Source: Vogesella sp. XCS3 (GTDB lineage: Bacteria > Pseudomonadota > Gammaproteobacteria > Burkholderiales > Chromobacteriaceae). From it: a stretch of DNA of 64,000 nt. Below are positions 50,385 through 61,732 of the stretch, in pieces (positions within the stretch are counted from its first letter, which is position 1; every line of letters begins with the position of its first letter). The notes below the pieces were generated by a model that saw only the letters and a program-made list of their open reading frames with translations, had not been told where the DNA came from and ran no database searches. The position numbers were made by a program, and so were the translations under genes. The DNA lies in NCBI RefSeq assembly GCF_020616155.1, contig NZ_CP085530.1, positions 3,186,501 to 3,250,500 of the forward strand, in the 5' to 3' direction.

Positions 50385-51833
50385 TTATACGAACAGCTTC
50401 ACACCAAAGTAGTACAGGGTAATGGCCAGGCCCATGCTTACCGGCAGGGTCAGCACCCAGGTGGTCAGGATGGTCTTCACGGTGCTCATTTGCACACCGG
50501 AGCGGTTCACCAGCATGGTACCGGCTACCGCGCTGGACAGAATCTGCGTGGTGGACACCGGTGCGCCGATGGCGCTGGCCAGACCGATGGAAACTGCCGA
50601 CATGGTCTGTGCTGCCATACCTTGGGCGTAGGTCATGTCCTGTTTGCCGATTTTGGCGCCCACGGTGTTGACTACGCGTTTCCAGCCCACCATGGTACCC
50701 ATACCGATGGCCAGTGCTACCGCAACAATCACCCAGGTCGGGGCGTATTCGGTGGTGGCGGACAGGTCTTTCTGGATGCCTTTGAGCTGTTTCTGGTCTA
50801 CTTCGTTGATGCCGGCAACCTTGCCGATTTTCTTGGCCGCATCGCCCAAGCAGATCAGCTGGGTACGTACGTTCCAGCGCTTGTCTTCCGGCAGCTGCTG
50901 GAAGGACTTGGCATCGCCAATGGCAGACAATAGTTCGCCGGTTTCTTCGATGACTTTGGAAACGTCACACTTGTGCGAGTTGCTGGCCGGGTATTTGGCA
51001 TCGATGATGGTCTGGTTGCGCTGGTACAGTTCTTTCAGCTGTACGGCGGCAATCTTGGTGTGCTCGATCTGGATAGGCTCGGCGTCCAGGTTCACCACAA
51101 AGTGGGCCGGGGCCAGGGCGATCAGTACCAGCATCACCAGGCCAACGCCTTTCTGGCCGTCGTTGGAACCGTGGGTAAAGCTCATGCCCATGGACGACAC
51201 GATCAGCATGAAGCGGGCCCAGAATGGCGGGTGCTTGCGGCCTTCGATCTGCTGGCGCTGGAACGGCGATTTGTGGATGTTGGACAGCGGGCGCAGCTTC
51301 AGCAGGGTAAACAGCATCAAGCCAGCCAGGCCGGCGCCGAACAGTGGCGACATGAACAGCGACACGAATACGTCGATGGCCTTGCTCCAGTTGATGCCGT
51401 TGGCCAGCGAGTCGCCGGTAATCAGCGCATTGCCTACACCAACGCCCAGGATGGCACCGATCAGGGTGTGCGAGCTGGACGCCGGAATGCCGAAGTACCA
51501 GGTGCCCAGGTTCCACAGAATGGCGGACGTCAGCAGGGCAAATACCATCACCATGCCTTGGGCAGAGTTGATGTTCAGCAGCAGATCGGTCGGGATCAGG
51601 TTAACAATGGCGTAGGCTACAGCCAGACCACCAAAGAACACCCCCAGGAAGTTGAACAGACCGGACAGCATCACGGCGGTCTGCGGTTTCATGGACTGGG
51701 TGTAGATAACGGTTGCTACCGCGTTGGCGGTATCGTGAAAACCGTTGATGAATTCAAAAGCCAGGACAAAGGCCACCGAGAGAACCAGGGTGACTGCCAG
51801 CGTAGTGTCGAGCCCCGAGAGGAGTTCCAGCAT
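50385..51833 (-). CDS. Inorganic phosphate transporter, PiT family
   Basis: A 482-residue PiT protein. The two family repeats are clear: FINGFHDTANAVATVIYTQSM near the N terminus and the repeat GIPASSSHTLIGAILGVGVGNALI, then SFTHGSNDGQKGVGLV and GAPVSTTQILSSAVAGTMLV in the second half. A soluble loop of about 150 residues sits between, with a CDVSKV segment. PiT symporters move metal-phosphate with protons and are the low-affinity, usually constitutive system. It lies just downstream of the pst genes on the same strand but has its own promoter. Confidence 0.9.
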   Translation of the reverse strand: MLELLSGLDTTLAVTLVLSVAFVLAFEFINGFHDTANAVATVIYTQSMKPQTAVMLSGLFNFLGVFFGGLAVAYAIVNLIPTDLLLNINSAQGMVMVFALLTSAILWNLGTWYFGIPASSSHTLIGAILGVGVGNALITGDSLANGINWSKAIDVFVSLFMSPLFGAGLAGLMLFTLLKLRPLSNIHKSPFQRQQIEGRKHPPFWARFMLIVSSMGMSFTHGSNDGQKGVGLVMLVLIALAPAHFVVNLDAEPIQIEHTKIAAVQLKELYQRNQTIIDAKYPASNSHKCDVSKVIEETGELLSAIGDAKSFQQLPEDKRWNVRTQLICLGDAAKKIGKVAGINEVDQKQLKGIQKDLSATTEYAPTWVIVAVALAIGMGTMVGWKRVVNTVGAKIGKQDMTYAQGMAAQTMSAVSIGLASAIGAPVSTTQILSSAVAGTMLVNRSGVQMSTVKTILTTWVLTLPVSMGLAITLYYFGVKLFV

Positions 51834-51865
51834 GATGATGTGCAGTGCGTTATCAGAAAGGCGGG

Positions 51866-51894
51866 ATTCTTGGGCTTTGAAGATGACACGTCAA
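51866..51894 (-). promoter_or_regulatory. Candidate promoter of the PiT gene
   Basis: On the minus strand TTGACG (51894-51889), 17 bp, AAGAAT (51871-51866), then the start codon 33 bp on. Confidence 0.45.
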
Positions 51895-52001
51895 GGGTTT
51901 GTAATAATCTTTTTTAGCCTTATCAAAAACCTATCAAAATTGTCATGGCGGGCTTGACAAAGGCGTATTTATTTTTGCTGTATATGCATGATTTTAAAAA
52001 G

Positions 52002-52037
52002 AAAAAAAGCCCTTCGGCACAGGCCGTAAGGGCTTTG
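52002..52037 (-). terminator. Intrinsic terminator after pstB
   Basis: AAAGCCCTTACGGCC pairs with the complementary GGC..AAGGGCTTT on the minus strand, followed by a long T-tract; it ends the pst operon before pit. Confidence 0.85.
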
Positions 52038-52054
52038 TAATAAAACAGTAATAA

Positions 52055-52819
52055 TCAGCCAAATTTGCCGGTGATGTAGTCTTCTGTTTCCTTGCGCTTC
52101 GGTGCGGTGAAGATGCCGTCGGTTTCACCAAACTCTACCAGCTCGCCCAGGTACATGTAGGCGGTGTAGTCGGACACACGCGCAGCCTGCTGCATATTGT
52201 GGGTCACGATGGCAATGGTGTAGTCCTGTTTCAGCTCGTGAATCAGTTCTTCGATGTGGCCGGTAGAGATCGGGTCCAGGGCCGAGGTCGGTTCGTCCAG
52301 CAGCAGTACTTCAGGGCGGGTGGCCACAGCGCGTGCGATACACAGGCGCTGCTGCTGGCCGCCGGACAGCGAATTACCGCTTTGCTTGAGCTTGTCTTTT
52401 ACCTCGTTCCACAGCGCAGCCTTGCGCAGCGCCCATTCCACGCGGTCGTCCATTTCAGCTTTGGACAGGCTTTCGTACAGCTTCACGCCAAAGGTGATGT
52501 TGTCGTAGATGGACATCGGGAACGGCGTAGGCTTCTGGAACACCATGCCTACCTTGGCGCGCAGCATGTTCACATCCACGCTCTTGGCCAGCAGGTTTTG
52601 CGAATCCAGGAGGATCTCGCCTTCGGCACTCATGCCCGGGTACAGCTCGAACATGCGGTTGAAGGTGCGCAGCAAGGTGGACTTGCCGCAGCCGGACGGG
52701 CCGATGAAGGCGGTAACCTGGCCTGCGGGGATATCCAGATTGATGTTCTTCAGCGCGTGGAATTTGCCGTAGTAAAAGTTCAGGTTTTTGACCTGGAGCT
52801 TGATGGCGTTAGTAGTCAT
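52055..52819 (-). CDS. pstB: Phosphate ABC transporter ATP-binding protein PstB
   Basis: A 254-residue ABC ATPase. It has the PstB opening [17 protein letters not shown], Walker [10 protein letters not shown], the Q-loop [15 protein letters not shown], signature [14 protein letters not shown], Walker [13 protein letters not shown] and the H-loop THNMQQA. It powers high-affinity phosphate import. ATG 52819 was chosen; a TTG 9 bp upstream is possible. It is last in pstSCAB; no phoU follows, since a terminator and pit come next. Confidence 0.95.
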   Translation of the reverse strand: MTTNAIKLQVKNLNFYYGKFHALKNINLDIPAGQVTAFIGPSGCGKSTLLRTFNRMFELYPGMSAEGEILLDSQNLLAKSVDVNMLRAKVGMVFQKPTPFPMSIYDNITFGVKLYESLSKAEMDDRVEWALRKAALWNEVKDKLKQSGNSLSGGQQQRLCIARAVATRPEVLLLDEPTSALDPISTGHIEELIHELKQDYTIAIVTHNMQQAARVSDYTAYMYLGELVEFGETDGIFTAPKRKETEDYITGKFG

Positions 52820-52831
52820 GGTCGTCAAGCC

Positions 52832-53740
52832 TTAATGAGTAGAGTTGTTTTTGCTGGCAAACCAGCGGGCCAGAATATTCAGAGTAAGAACGCTGAAGGT
52901 AATCAGCAGGGCGCCGGCCCAGGCCAGTGCGTGCCAGTCTTCGTACGGGCTCATGGCAAACTGGAAGATCACGATCGGCAGGTTGGCCATTGGCTGGTTC
53001 ATATTGCTCCAGAACTGGTTGTTCAGGGCCGTGAACAGCAGTGGCGCGGTTTCACCGGAAATACGTGCTACCGCCAGCAGGATGCCGGTGATCACCCCGG
53101 CCTTGGCTGCACGCAGCGTCACGAACATGATGACTTTCCACTGTGGTGCACCCAGCGCAATAGCCGCTTCACGCAGGCTGTTGGGTACCAAGCGCAGCAT
53201 GTTCTCGGTGGTGCGCACCACTACCGGAATCACCAGTAGCGCCAGTGCCATGGATCCAGCCCAGCCCGAGAAGTGCCCCACGCTAACGACATAGACTTCG
53301 TATACAAACAGGCCGATCACGATGGACGGGGCCGACAGCAGAATGTCGTTGATAAAGCGTGTGGCCGGTGCCAGCCAGCCGCGCTCGCCGTACTCTGCCA
53401 GGTAAACACCTGCCAGGATGCCGATAGGCGTGCCGAACAGGATGCCAAAGAAGGTCATCTGCAGCGAGCCGGCAATGGCGTTGGCCAAGCCGCCTGCCGA
53501 GCCCGGCGGCGGGGTGATCTGGGTAAAGACGTCGGCGGACAAGCCGGACAGACCGTGTTGCAGCAGTGTCCAGAGAATCCAGAACAGCCAGAACAGGCCA
53601 AAGCCCATCGCCAGGGTTGCTGCCAGCATGTTGAAGCCGTTTACCAGGCGACGACGGGCATAGATGGCGTTATTGCGTTGTGTAGACTGTGACATAACCT
53701 TGATCGCTTTCTCGGAGCCGATAGCTTGGCTGGTGCTCAT
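52832..53740 (-). CDS. pstA: Phosphate ABC transporter permease PstA
   Basis: A 302-residue permease with six hydrophobic helices and the binding-protein-dependent transport loop [43 protein letters not shown] near 90 is typical of PstA. The N-terminal 30 residues ([14 protein letters not shown] and so on) are polar and cytoplasmic. It pairs with PstC in the inner membrane. It lies 13 bp after pstC and 12 bp before the pstB start. Confidence 0.94.
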   Translation of the reverse strand: MSTSQAIGSEKAIKVMSQSTQRNNAIYARRRLVNGFNMLAATLAMGFGLFWLFWILWTLLQHGLSGLSADVFTQITPPPGSAGGLANAIAGSLQMTFFGILFGTPIGILAGVYLAEYGERGWLAPATRFINDILLSAPSIVIGLFVYEVYVVSVGHFSGWAGSMALALLVIPVVVRTTENMLRLVPNSLREAAIALGAPQWKVIMFVTLRAAKAGVITGILLAVARISGETAPLLFTALNNQFWSNMNQPMANLPIVIFQFAMSPYEDWHALAWAGALLITFSVLTLNILARWFASKNNSTH

Positions 53741-53753
53741 GGCAATGCTCCGA

Positions 53754-54716
53754 TCAGGAAGAGCGGCCTTCCTGCTTTTTCAGCTGCAGCAACAGCAGCT
53801 TGGAGCAGGACAGCACGACAAAGGTAATAAAGAACAGGATCAGACCCAGCTGGATCAGCGAGGACAGATACAGTTCACCGTTCGCCTCGGCAAACTCGTT
53901 CGCCAGGGTAGAGGCAATCGAGTTGCCAGCTTCAAACAGGCCGGTAGCGAAAATGGACGAGTTACCGATAACAAAGGTGACCGCCATGGTTTCACCCAGG
54001 GCGCGACCCAGGCCCAGCATGATGCCGCCAACCACACCGGTTTTGGTGTAGGGCAGTACCACGTAGCGGACCACTTCCCAGGTAGTGCCGCCCAGGCCGT
54101 AGGCGGACTCTTTCAGCATCGGCGGCACCACTTCAAACACGTCGCGCATGACCGAGGCAATGAACGGAATCACCATGATGGCCAGAATCAGGCCTGCGGT
54201 GAAAATGCCGATACCCATGGGCGCACCCTGGAACAGGAAGCCCACCACGGGCAGGTCGCCCATGTTTTCCAGGATCCACGGCTGCACGTGTTCGCCAAAC
54301 AGCGGGGCAAACACAAACAGGCCCCACATGCCGTAAATGATGGAAGGAATACCTGCCAGCAATTCCACCGCAATACCCAGCGGACGTTTCAGCATGGGCG
54401 GGCAAAGTTCGGTCAGGAAGATGGCAATGCCAAAGCTGATGGGTACGCCAATCAGCAGGGCGATAAACGAGGTGATCAGTGTGCCGAAGATAGGTACTAC
54501 AGCACCAAACTGTTCGGTAACCGGGTCCCACTCGCTACTGGTGAGAAAACCCCAGCCGAAGTGGCGAATGCTCGGCATGGCGCCGATCAGCAGCGAAATC
54601 AGGATGCCGATGAGCATGGCCAGCACAAGGAAGGCAAAGAAGCGGGTTGCCACCCGGAAGACCGAGTCAAGCAGCATCTGGCGTTTCAGATGAGCTGAGT
54701 ACTGATTATTTTCCAT
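53754..54716 (-). CDS. pstC: Phosphate ABC transporter permease PstC
   Basis: A 320-residue permease. It has a first helix [36 protein letters not shown] in the periplasmic loop, [24 protein letters not shown], and the EAA-type loop [22 protein letters not shown], followed by [18 protein letters not shown]. These features fit PstC. It is separated from pstS by 75 bp that hold a terminator-like hairpin. Confidence 0.94.
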   Translation of the reverse strand: MENNQYSAHLKRQMLLDSVFRVATRFFAFLVLAMLIGILISLLIGAMPSIRHFGWGFLTSSEWDPVTEQFGAVVPIFGTLITSFIALLIGVPISFGIAIFLTELCPPMLKRPLGIAVELLAGIPSIIYGMWGLFVFAPLFGEHVQPWILENMGDLPVVGFLFQGAPMGIGIFTAGLILAIMVIPFIASVMRDVFEVVPPMLKESAYGLGGTTWEVVRYVVLPYTKTGVVGGIMLGLGRALGETMAVTFVIGNSSIFATGLFEAGNSIASTLANEFAEANGELYLSSLIQLGLILFFITFVVLSCSKLLLLQLKKQEGRSS

Positions 54717-54741
54717 GGGAAATCTCTAAGCGCTTGCAGAC

Positions 54742-54766
54742 AAAAAGCCGGGAACGGGTCCCCGGC
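54742..54766 (-). terminator. Attenuator-like terminator between pstS and pstC
   Basis: On the minus strand GCCGGGGACC and GGTTCCCGGC-like arms pair (GCCGGG/CCCGGC core), followed by TTTTTG. Partial termination here would give more PstS than permease. Confidence 0.7.
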
Positions 54767-54791
54767 CTGCGTTGCTTGATGCCTGTGGGCA

Positions 54792-55829
54792 TTATTTCCA
54801 GATCGGGGCGCCGGAGGCGTCAGTGATCTGTTTCCAGCTATTGCGAATGGTTGTCTTCACATTAGCCGGCATTGGTACGTAGTCCAGCTGGTTAGCTGTG
54901 GCGTCACCGTTGGTGTAAGCCCAGTCGAAGAACTTCAGTGCTTCCTGGCCTTGCACCGGTTTGTCCTGTTTCTTGTGCATCAGGATGAAGGTGGCGCCAG
55001 ACAGCGGCCAAGTGTCTTTGCCTGGCTGGTTGGTCAGAATCAGGTAGAAGCCTGGTGCCTTGGCCCAGTCAGCGTTGGCCGCAGCCGCCTTGAAGGTGCT
55101 GTCATCCGGGTTGACGTAGGCACCGGAGGCGTTCTGCATCTGGGTATGGGCAATCTTGTTCTGCTTGGCGTAAGCGTATTCAACGTAGCCGATCGCACCC
55201 TTGATGCGGGTTACATAGTTGGCCACACCTTCGTTACCTTTACCGCCCACACCGACAGTCCACTTCACTGCGGAGTTTGCGCCGATGGTGCTGTTCCATT
55301 CTGGCGATACTTTGGACAGGTAGTTGGTGAAGATAAAGGTCGTGCCGGAGCCGTCAGAGCGGCGTACCACAGTAATTTTCTGGTCTGGCAGCTTGACGCC
55401 CGGGTTCAGCTTGGCGATGGCAGCATCGTTCCAGTTAGCGACTTTGCCAAGATAAATGTCAGCCAGCAGCGGGCCGGTCATTTTTAGTTGGCCAGCGCTC
55501 ACGCCTGGCACGTTGATTACCGGTACCACGCCACCAATAACGGTCGGGAACTGGGTCAGGCCGGCTTTATCCAGTTCTTCCGGTTTCAGCGGCATGTCGG
55601 AGGCGCCGAAATCGACGGTTTTGGACTGGATTTGTTTAATACCACCACCAGAGCCGATGGACTGGTAGTTCATGTTGTTGTTGGTCTTGGCTTTGTAAGC
55701 TTCTGCCCATTTGGCGTACAGCGGGTACGGGAAGGTTGCGCCGGCGCCAGTGATATCTGCCGCAAACGCGTGGCCTGCTACAAAACCGGAAAAAGCCAGA
55801 GTGGCGACCAGGCGGGTAGTGTGTTTCAT
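54792..55829 (-). CDS. pstS: Phosphate-binding protein PstS
   Basis: A 345-residue periplasmic phosphate-binding protein. The signal peptide (1-23, LVATLAFSGFVAGHAFAAD) precedes the mature start ITGAGATFPYPLYAKWAEAY, with phosphate ligands in GAGATF, GSGGGIKQI, VDFGASDMPL and VVRRSDGSGTTFIFT. It captures phosphate for PstCAB. ATG 55829 was chosen over an ATG 12 bp upstream. A Pho-box-like site lies 57 bp upstream. One repeat copy is at 55074. Confidence 0.95.
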   Translation of the reverse strand: MKHTTRLVATLAFSGFVAGHAFAADITGAGATFPYPLYAKWAEAYKAKTNNNMNYQSIGSGGGIKQIQSKTVDFGASDMPLKPEELDKAGLTQFPTVIGGVVPVINVPGVSAGQLKMTGPLLADIYLGKVANWNDAAIAKLNPGVKLPDQKITVVRRSDGSGTTFIFTNYLSKVSPEWNSTIGANSAVKWTVGVGGKGNEGVANYVTRIKGAIGYVEYAYAKQNKIAHTQMQNASGAYVNPDDSTFKAAAANADWAKAPGFYLILTNQPGKDTWPLSGATFILMHKKQDKPVQGQEALKFFDWAYTNGDATANQLDYVPMPANVKTTIRNSWKQITDASGAPIWK

Positions 55830-55885
55830 TGCGTGCTCCAAAGTTTAACGGCGTGTTTCGATGGAGTGCATCGTAATGCTTGGTG

Positions 55886-55903
55886 ATTTCAGAAATATTA
55901 CAG
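55886..55903 (-). promoter_or_regulatory. Pho box upstream of pstS
   Basis: CTGTAATATTTCTGAAAT matches the PhoB consensus (two CTGT-like direct repeats 11 bp apart) at about 14 of 18 positions. TACGAT lies about 10 bp downstream as a -10, the expected layout when PhoB replaces -35 contacts. Confidence 0.65.
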
Positions 55904-55912
55904 TTCGTCACA

Positions 55913-55943
55913 TTGCAGCCGGTGGGGTTGGCGCGGGTATAAT
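55913..55943 (+). promoter_or_regulatory. Candidate tpiA promoter
   Basis: A consensus TATAAT at 55938-55943, with TTGCAG at 55913-55918 (19-bp spacer), 39 bp before the tpiA start. Confidence 0.5.
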
Positions 55944-55981
55944 CCGCCCATTCTTAATGGTTCACCTAGAGGCAGGGCGCA

Positions 55982-56728
55982 ATGGATAGCAAGCTGGTAA
56001 TTGGCAACTGGAAGATGAACGGGCGGACTGCGGCCAACCAGGCCTTGGTGGCCGGCATGCTGGCGGATGCCGACATCAATCGTGCCGGTGTGGGTATTGC
56101 TGCGCCTGACATCTATCTTTCACAGCTGGCAACTATGCTGCAGGGCAGCCAGATGGCCGTGGCAGCGCAAGACGCCAGCCGTTTTGCTGCTGATGGTGCA
56201 TTTACCGGCGAGACCAGTGCCGCCATGCTGGCCGATATTGGCTGTCGCTACGTATTGGTAGGTCATTCCGAGCGTCGCCAGTACTTTGCAGAGGATAATG
56301 CGGTATTGTCTGCCAAGCTGCAGTCTGTCGTGGCCGCCGGCATGGTGCCGGTATTGTGCGTGGGCGAAACACTGGCGCAGCGTGAAGCAGGCCAGGTTGA
56401 AGTAGTGATTGGCCAACAACTCGAAGCACTAGCTGCTATAAAAGGACAGCACTACGTCGTAGCGTACGAGCCAGTCTGGGCGATTGGCACAGGCAAGGTC
56501 GCAACTATCGAACAAATAGACGAAGTGCATAAGCAGATCCTGGATGTCGTGTTGCAATGCTATGGTGCGTCTGATAGTATTCGCGTCCTCTACGGCGGAA
56601 GCGTAAAGGCAGACAATGCCGACGCAATCCTGTCGCTGGCAAGTGTCGGTGGCGCCTTGGTTGGTGGTGCGTCCCTCGAGGTTAACGGATTTGGCAAGAT
56701 TTGCCAGGCTGCTAAAAAGTTGATATAG
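55982..56728 (+). CDS. tpiA: Triose-phosphate isomerase
   Basis: A 248-residue TIM barrel. NWKMNGR carries the catalytic Lys, [10 protein letters not shown] the catalytic His, [12 protein letters not shown] the catalytic Glu, and [10 protein letters not shown] and GALVGGASL the phosphate site. It interconverts DHAP and GAP. The tpiA-secG-tRNA-Leu-nuo order is widespread in proteobacteria. The early repeat copy at 56029 encodes AAN in RTAANQ. Confidence 0.95.
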   Translation: MDSKLVIGNWKMNGRTAANQALVAGMLADADINRAGVGIAAPDIYLSQLATMLQGSQMAVAAQDASRFAADGAFTGETSAAMLADIGCRYVLVGHSERRQYFAEDNAVLSAKLQSVVAAGMVPVLCVGETLAQREAGQVEVVIGQQLEALAAIKGQHYVVAYEPVWAIGTGKVATIEQIDEVHKQILDVVLQCYGASDSIRVLYGGSVKADNADAILSLASVGGALVGGASLEVNGFGKICQAAKKLI

Positions 56729-56729
56729 T

Positions 56730-57071
56730 ATGGAACTCTTGAATACGTTTGCACTTGTCGCGCTGCTGGTTTCTGCGCTGGCAATTATTGTCCTTGTCTT
56801 GATGCAGCATGGCAAGGGGGCTGATATGGGAGCTGCTTTTGGTAGCGGCTCTTCGGGAAGCCTATTTGGTGCAAGTGGTTCCGCTAATTTCCTGAGCAGG
56901 GCAACCGCCGTGTCGGCTGCTGTGTTCTTTTCGATGTTGATGTTGATTAGTTACTTGCACGTCGCAAATGATAGCAAGCTTGGCGTAATGGACTCGGCAA
57001 TCGAAAAAGCGACATCGCAAATCCCGGGCGGTGCTGCTAAGGGTAATGCCTCCGGCGTGATTCCGGAATAA
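56730..57071 (+). CDS. secG: Protein-export membrane protein SecG
   Basis: A 113-residue SecG. The first helix (ALVALLVSALAIIVLVLMQ) leads into HGKGADMGAAFGSGSSGSLFG, the conserved cytoplasmic loop, then FLSRATAVSAAVFFSMLMLISYL. It is an accessory part of the SecYEG channel. It starts one base after the tpiA stop. The last 35 residues are a variable, Gly-rich tail. Confidence 0.93.
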   Translation: MELLNTFALVALLVSALAIIVLVLMQHGKGADMGAAFGSGSSGSLFGASGSANFLSRATAVSAAVFFSMLMLISYLHVANDSKLGVMDSAIEKATSQIPGGAAKGNASGVIPE

Positions 57072-57084
57072 AAGTTAAAATTGT

Positions 57085-57170
57085 GCCGACATGGTGAAAT
57101 TGGTAGACACGCTATCTTGAGGGGGTAGTGGCCGTAGGCTGTGTGAGTTCGAGTCTCACTGTCGGCACCA
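57085..57170 (+). tRNA. tRNA-Leu (GAG anticodon)
   Basis: An 86-nt class II tRNA. The acceptor GCCGACA pairs with TGTCGGC, the anticodon loop CTTGAGG gives GAG, there is a long variable arm, and CCA is encoded. Confidence 0.93.
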
Positions 57171-57175
57171 CATTC

Positions 57176-57217
57176 AAAAAACAGGCCGCCGGGATTCCGG
57201 TGGCCTGTTTTGTTTGG
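57176..57217 (+). terminator. Intrinsic terminator after tRNA-Leu
   Basis: ACAGGCC-G-CCGG and CCGG-T-GGCCTGT pair around GATT, followed by TTTGTTT. Confidence 0.85.
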
Positions 57218-57261
57218 AGTCAAGGAGGTCTGTCCTCCTTTCTTTTAGGGGTGTGCGGGAA

Positions 57262-57618
57262 ATGCTGCAAAATTACTTTCCCATTCTGTTGTTTGTCGTC
57301 GTCGGCCTCTTGGTCGGGGTAGGTCCGCTGGTTCTGGGCTGGTTGCTCGCTCCTAACAGACCTGATCCTGAGAAACTGTCTCCTTACGAGTGCGGTTTTG
57401 AAGCCTTCGAAGACGCACGAATGAAGTTTGATGTCAGGTATTACCTGATAGCCATTCTTTTTATCCTTTTCGATCTCGAGGTCGCATTTCTGGTTCCTTG
57501 GGCGGTCGTATTTAAGGAATTGGGCGTGTACGGCTTTGGCGTCATGCTGGAATTCCTGACCGTTCTGACACTTGGCTTTATTTACATGTGGAAAAAAGGA
57601 GCGCTGGAATGGGAGTAG
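57262..57618 (+). CDS. nuoA: NADH-quinone oxidoreductase subunit A
   Basis: A 118-residue three-helix membrane subunit. [20 protein letters not shown] is followed by [41 protein letters not shown], with the ECG loop and the FDLE acidic residues that contribute to the quinone and proton path. It is the first gene of the complex I operon. ATG 57262 was chosen because MLQNYFPIL is conserved. It overlaps nuoB by 10 bp. Confidence 0.95.
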   Translation: MLQNYFPILLFVVVGLLVGVGPLVLGWLLAPNRPDPEKLSPYECGFEAFEDARMKFDVRYYLIAILFILFDLEVAFLVPWAVVFKELGVYGFGVMLEFLTVLTLGFIYMWKKGALEWE

Positions 57619-58085
57619 AAGGCATTCTCGAAAAGGGTTTTGTCACTACCACTGCTGACAAGCTGATCAACTGGACGCGTACCGGCTCGCTGTGGCCGAT
57701 GACGTTCGGCCTGGCCTGTTGTGCCGTAGAGATGATGCACGCAGGTGCAGCCCGCTACGACCTGGACCGCTTCGGTATCGTGTTCCGACCAAGCCCGCGT
57801 CAGTCTGACCTGATGATTGTGGCTGGTACCCTGTGCAACAAGATGGCACCCGCCTTGCGCAAGGTTTACGACCAGATGGCCGAGCCGCGCTGGGTAATCT
57901 CCATGGGTTCCTGTGCCAACGGTGGTGGCTACTACCACTATTCTTATTCTGTCGTGCGCGGCTGCGACCGCATCGTGCCGGTAGATGTCTATGTTCCAGG
58001 CTGTCCTCCTACTGCAGAAGCCCTGCTGTACGGCATCATTCAGCTGCAGAACAAGATCAAGCGTACCAACACCATCGCCCGCTGA
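57609..58085 (+). CDS. nuoB: NADH-quinone oxidoreductase subunit B
   Basis: A 158-residue subunit that binds cluster N2. Ligands are seen in [31 protein letters not shown] and [15 protein letters not shown]2 is the last Fe-S cluster before quinone. ATG 57609 ([11 protein letters not shown]) lies inside the end of nuoA. Confidence 0.95.
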   Translation: MGVEGILEKGFVTTTADKLINWTRTGSLWPMTFGLACCAVEMMHAGAARYDLDRFGIVFRPSPRQSDLMIVAGTLCNKMAPALRKVYDQMAEPRWVISMGSCANGGGYYHYSYSVVRGCDRIVPVDVYVPGCPPTAEALLYGIIQLQNKIKRTNTIAR

Positions 58086-58094
58086 GGTAAAACC

Positions 58095-58680
58095 ATGTCA
58101 TTGAAAATGGAAGAGCTCAAGTCGGCGGTTGAACAGGTGCTCGGCGACAAGCTGGTTAGCGCCAAAATCGCGCTGGACGAGCTAACGATTGTCTGTAAAT
58201 CCGCTGATACGCTCTCTGTGATGACTTCGCTGCGTGACAACGCTGCGCTGTCGTTTGAGCAGTGCATCGACATCTGCGGTATGGACTACAGCACCTATAA
58301 AGACGAGCCACAAGATGGCCCGCGCTTTGCCGTTGTCTACCACCTGCTTTCCCTGACGCATAACACCCGCATCCGTGTGCGCATTTTTGCCGAGGACGAC
58401 AGCTTCCCTGTTGTGCCTAGCGTGAATGACATCTGGTCTGCGGCCAACTGGTTCGAGCGCGAAGCATTCGACCTGTTCGGTATCGTTTTCGAAGGCCATC
58501 CGGACCTGCGCCGCCTGCTGACCGACTACGGTTTTGTCGGCCACCCGTTCCGCAAGGATTTCCCGGTGTCTGGTCATGTGGAAATGCGCTATGACGCAGC
58601 CCAGCAGCGAGTCATCTACCAGCCTGTAACCATCGAGCCGCGCGAAATTACGCCGCGTATCGTCCGCGAGGAGAACTACG

Positions 58681-58688
<8 letters not shown>
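58095..58688 (+). CDS. nuoC: NADH-quinone oxidoreductase subunit C
   Basis: A 197-residue 30-kDa subunit. The conserved part runs from [12 protein letters not shown] to [57 protein letters not shown]. It is separate from nuoD, unlike the nuoCD fusion of enterics. It overlaps the nuoD start by 8 bp. The repeat at 58439 encodes AAN in the conserved WSAANWFER. Confidence 0.95.
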
Positions 58689-59933
<1,245 letters not shown>

Positions 59934-59934
<1 letters not shown>

Positions 59935-60434
59935 TGTTATCCGCAGAATCGCTAGCCAAGATTGATCGCGAACTGGCCAAGTACCCAGCCGATCAATTCC
60001 GTTCCGCGGCCATGTCGGCGCTGCGCATTGCGCTGACCGAACGTCGTGAAACGGGGGCAACGCCAGAAGAGCGTTGCCTGAATGCAGACGTGATCGAGTT
60101 CGTGGCCAACTACATCGGCATTCCGCCGGTAGCGGCCTACGAAGTGGCCACGTTCTACAACATGTACGACATGAAGCCGGTAGGCAAGTACAAGATCACG
60201 GTCTGTACCAACCTGCCATGCGCGCTGCAAGGCGGCGTGAATGCTGCCCAGTACATCTCCGGCAAGCTGGGTATCGCCCTGGGCGAAACCAGTGCCGACG
60301 GCAAGTACACCTTGCTGGAAGGGGAGTGCATGGGTGCTTGTGGTGATGCACCGGTACTGCTGCTGAACAACCACAAGATGTGCAGCTTCATGACCCCTGA
60401 AGCCATCGATAAAAAACTGGCGGAGTTGGAATAA
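59934..60434 (+). CDS. nuoE: NADH-quinone oxidoreductase subunit E
   Basis: A 166-residue 24-kDa subunit with a thioredoxin-like domain that binds the 2Fe-2S cluster N1a. The ligand cysteines are in [11 protein letters not shown] and [11 protein letters not shown]. It works with NuoF in the NADH dehydrogenase arm. The stop and the nuoF start share one base. Confidence 0.95.
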
Positions 60435-61729
60435 TGGCAGTCTTCGTCAATGGTGTGATTTTCGAGGGGGTGGATACCCACGCCCCGGATTGCTGGCGCA
60501 TCGATGCCTATATGGCTCGTGGCGGCTACCAGGCGCTGAAAAAGATCCTGGAAGCCAATATGCCGCAGGAAGACGTGATTGCCGAGGTGAAAAACTCCGG
60601 CCTTCGCGGTCGCGGCGGCGCTGGTTTCCCTACCGGTCTGAAGTGGAGCTTCATGCCGCGTTCCTTCCCGGGTGACAAGTACGTCGTCTGCAATACAGAT
60701 GAGGGCGAACCGGGCACCTTCAAGGACCGCGACATCTTGCTGTACAACCCGCACGCGCTGATCGAAGGCATGATCATCGCCGGCTACGCCATGGGTTGCA
60801 AAGCCGGTTACAACTACATTCACGGTGAAATCTTCGAAGCTTACGAGCTGTTCGAAGAGGCGCTGGACGAAGCACGCAAGGCCGGCTTCCTGGGTGAAAA
60901 AATCCTGGGTACCGACTTCAGCTTCGACCTGTTCGCCCACCACGGCTACGGTGCCTATATCTGTGGCGAGGAAACCGCGCTGCTCGAATCGCTGGAAGGC
61001 AAAAAAGGCCAGCCGCGCTTCAAGCCGCCATTCCCGGCCAGCTTCGGCCTGTACGGCAAACCCACCACCATCAACAACACCGAATCGTTTGCGTCGGTGC
61101 CGTTCATCATTCGCGACGGCGGCCAGAAATTCCTGGAAGCCGGCAAGCCGAATAACGGTGGTACCAAGCTGTTCTCGATCTCCGGCCATGTCAATCGTCC
61201 GGGTAACTACGAGATTCCGCTGGGCACCCCGTTTGCCACCTTGCTGGAAATGGCGGGCGGCATGAAAGACGGCAAGAAGCTGAAAGCGGTCATCCCGGGT
61301 GGTTCGTCTGCTCCGGTTCTGCCTGGCGACGTGATGATGGGCCTGACCATGGATTACGACAGCATCTCCAAAGCCGGCTCCATGCTGGGTTCGGGTGCCG
61401 TAATCGTGATGAACGAAGATGTCTGCATGGTAAAAGCGCTGGAGCGTCTGGCTTACTTCTACCATGAAGAATCTTGCGGCCAGTGCACGCCGTGCCGCGA
61501 AGGCACCGGCTGGCTGTACAAGGTCATCCATCGCATTGCCAACGGCGAAGGCCGCCCAGGCGATCTTGAGTTGCTGGACTCGGTAGGCAACAACATGGCT
61601 GGTCGCACCATCTGCGCCCTGGCCGATGCCGCTGTGTTCCCGGTTCGTAGCTTCACCAAACACTTCCGCAATGAGTTCGAGTACCTCATCGAGCACAAGA
61701 AGTCTTTGGTGGATCACAAATGGTGTTGA
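60434..61729 (+). CDS. nuoF: NADH-quinone oxidoreductase subunit F
   Basis: A 431-residue 51-kDa subunit. NADH site: [19 protein letters not shown] site: [15 protein letters not shown] and [20 protein letters not shown] [16 protein letters not shown]. The N3 4Fe-4S cluster is in [14 protein letters not shown] plus a later Cys (ICALAD). It takes two electrons from NADH to FMN. Three bases separate it from nuoG. Confidence 0.96.
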   Translation: MAVFVNGVIFEGVDTHAPDCWRIDAYMARGGYQALKKILEANMPQEDVIAEVKNSGLRGRGGAGFPTGLKWSFMPRSFPGDKYVVCNTDEGEPGTFKDRDILLYNPHALIEGMIIAGYAMGCKAGYNYIHGEIFEAYELFEEALDEARKAGFLGEKILGTDFSFDLFAHHGYGAYICGEETALLESLEGKKGQPRFKPPFPASFGLYGKPTTINNTESFASVPFIIRDGGQKFLEAGKPNNGGTKLFSISGHVNRPGNYEIPLGTPFATLLEMAGGMKDGKKLKAVIPGGSSAPVLPGDVMMGLTMDYDSISKAGSMLGSGAVIVMNEDVCMVKALERLAYFYHEESCGQCTPCREGTGWLYKVIHRIANGEGRPGDLELLDSVGNNMAGRTICALADAAVFPVRSFTKHFRNEFEYLIEHKKSLVDHKWC

Positions 61730-61732
61730 GCG

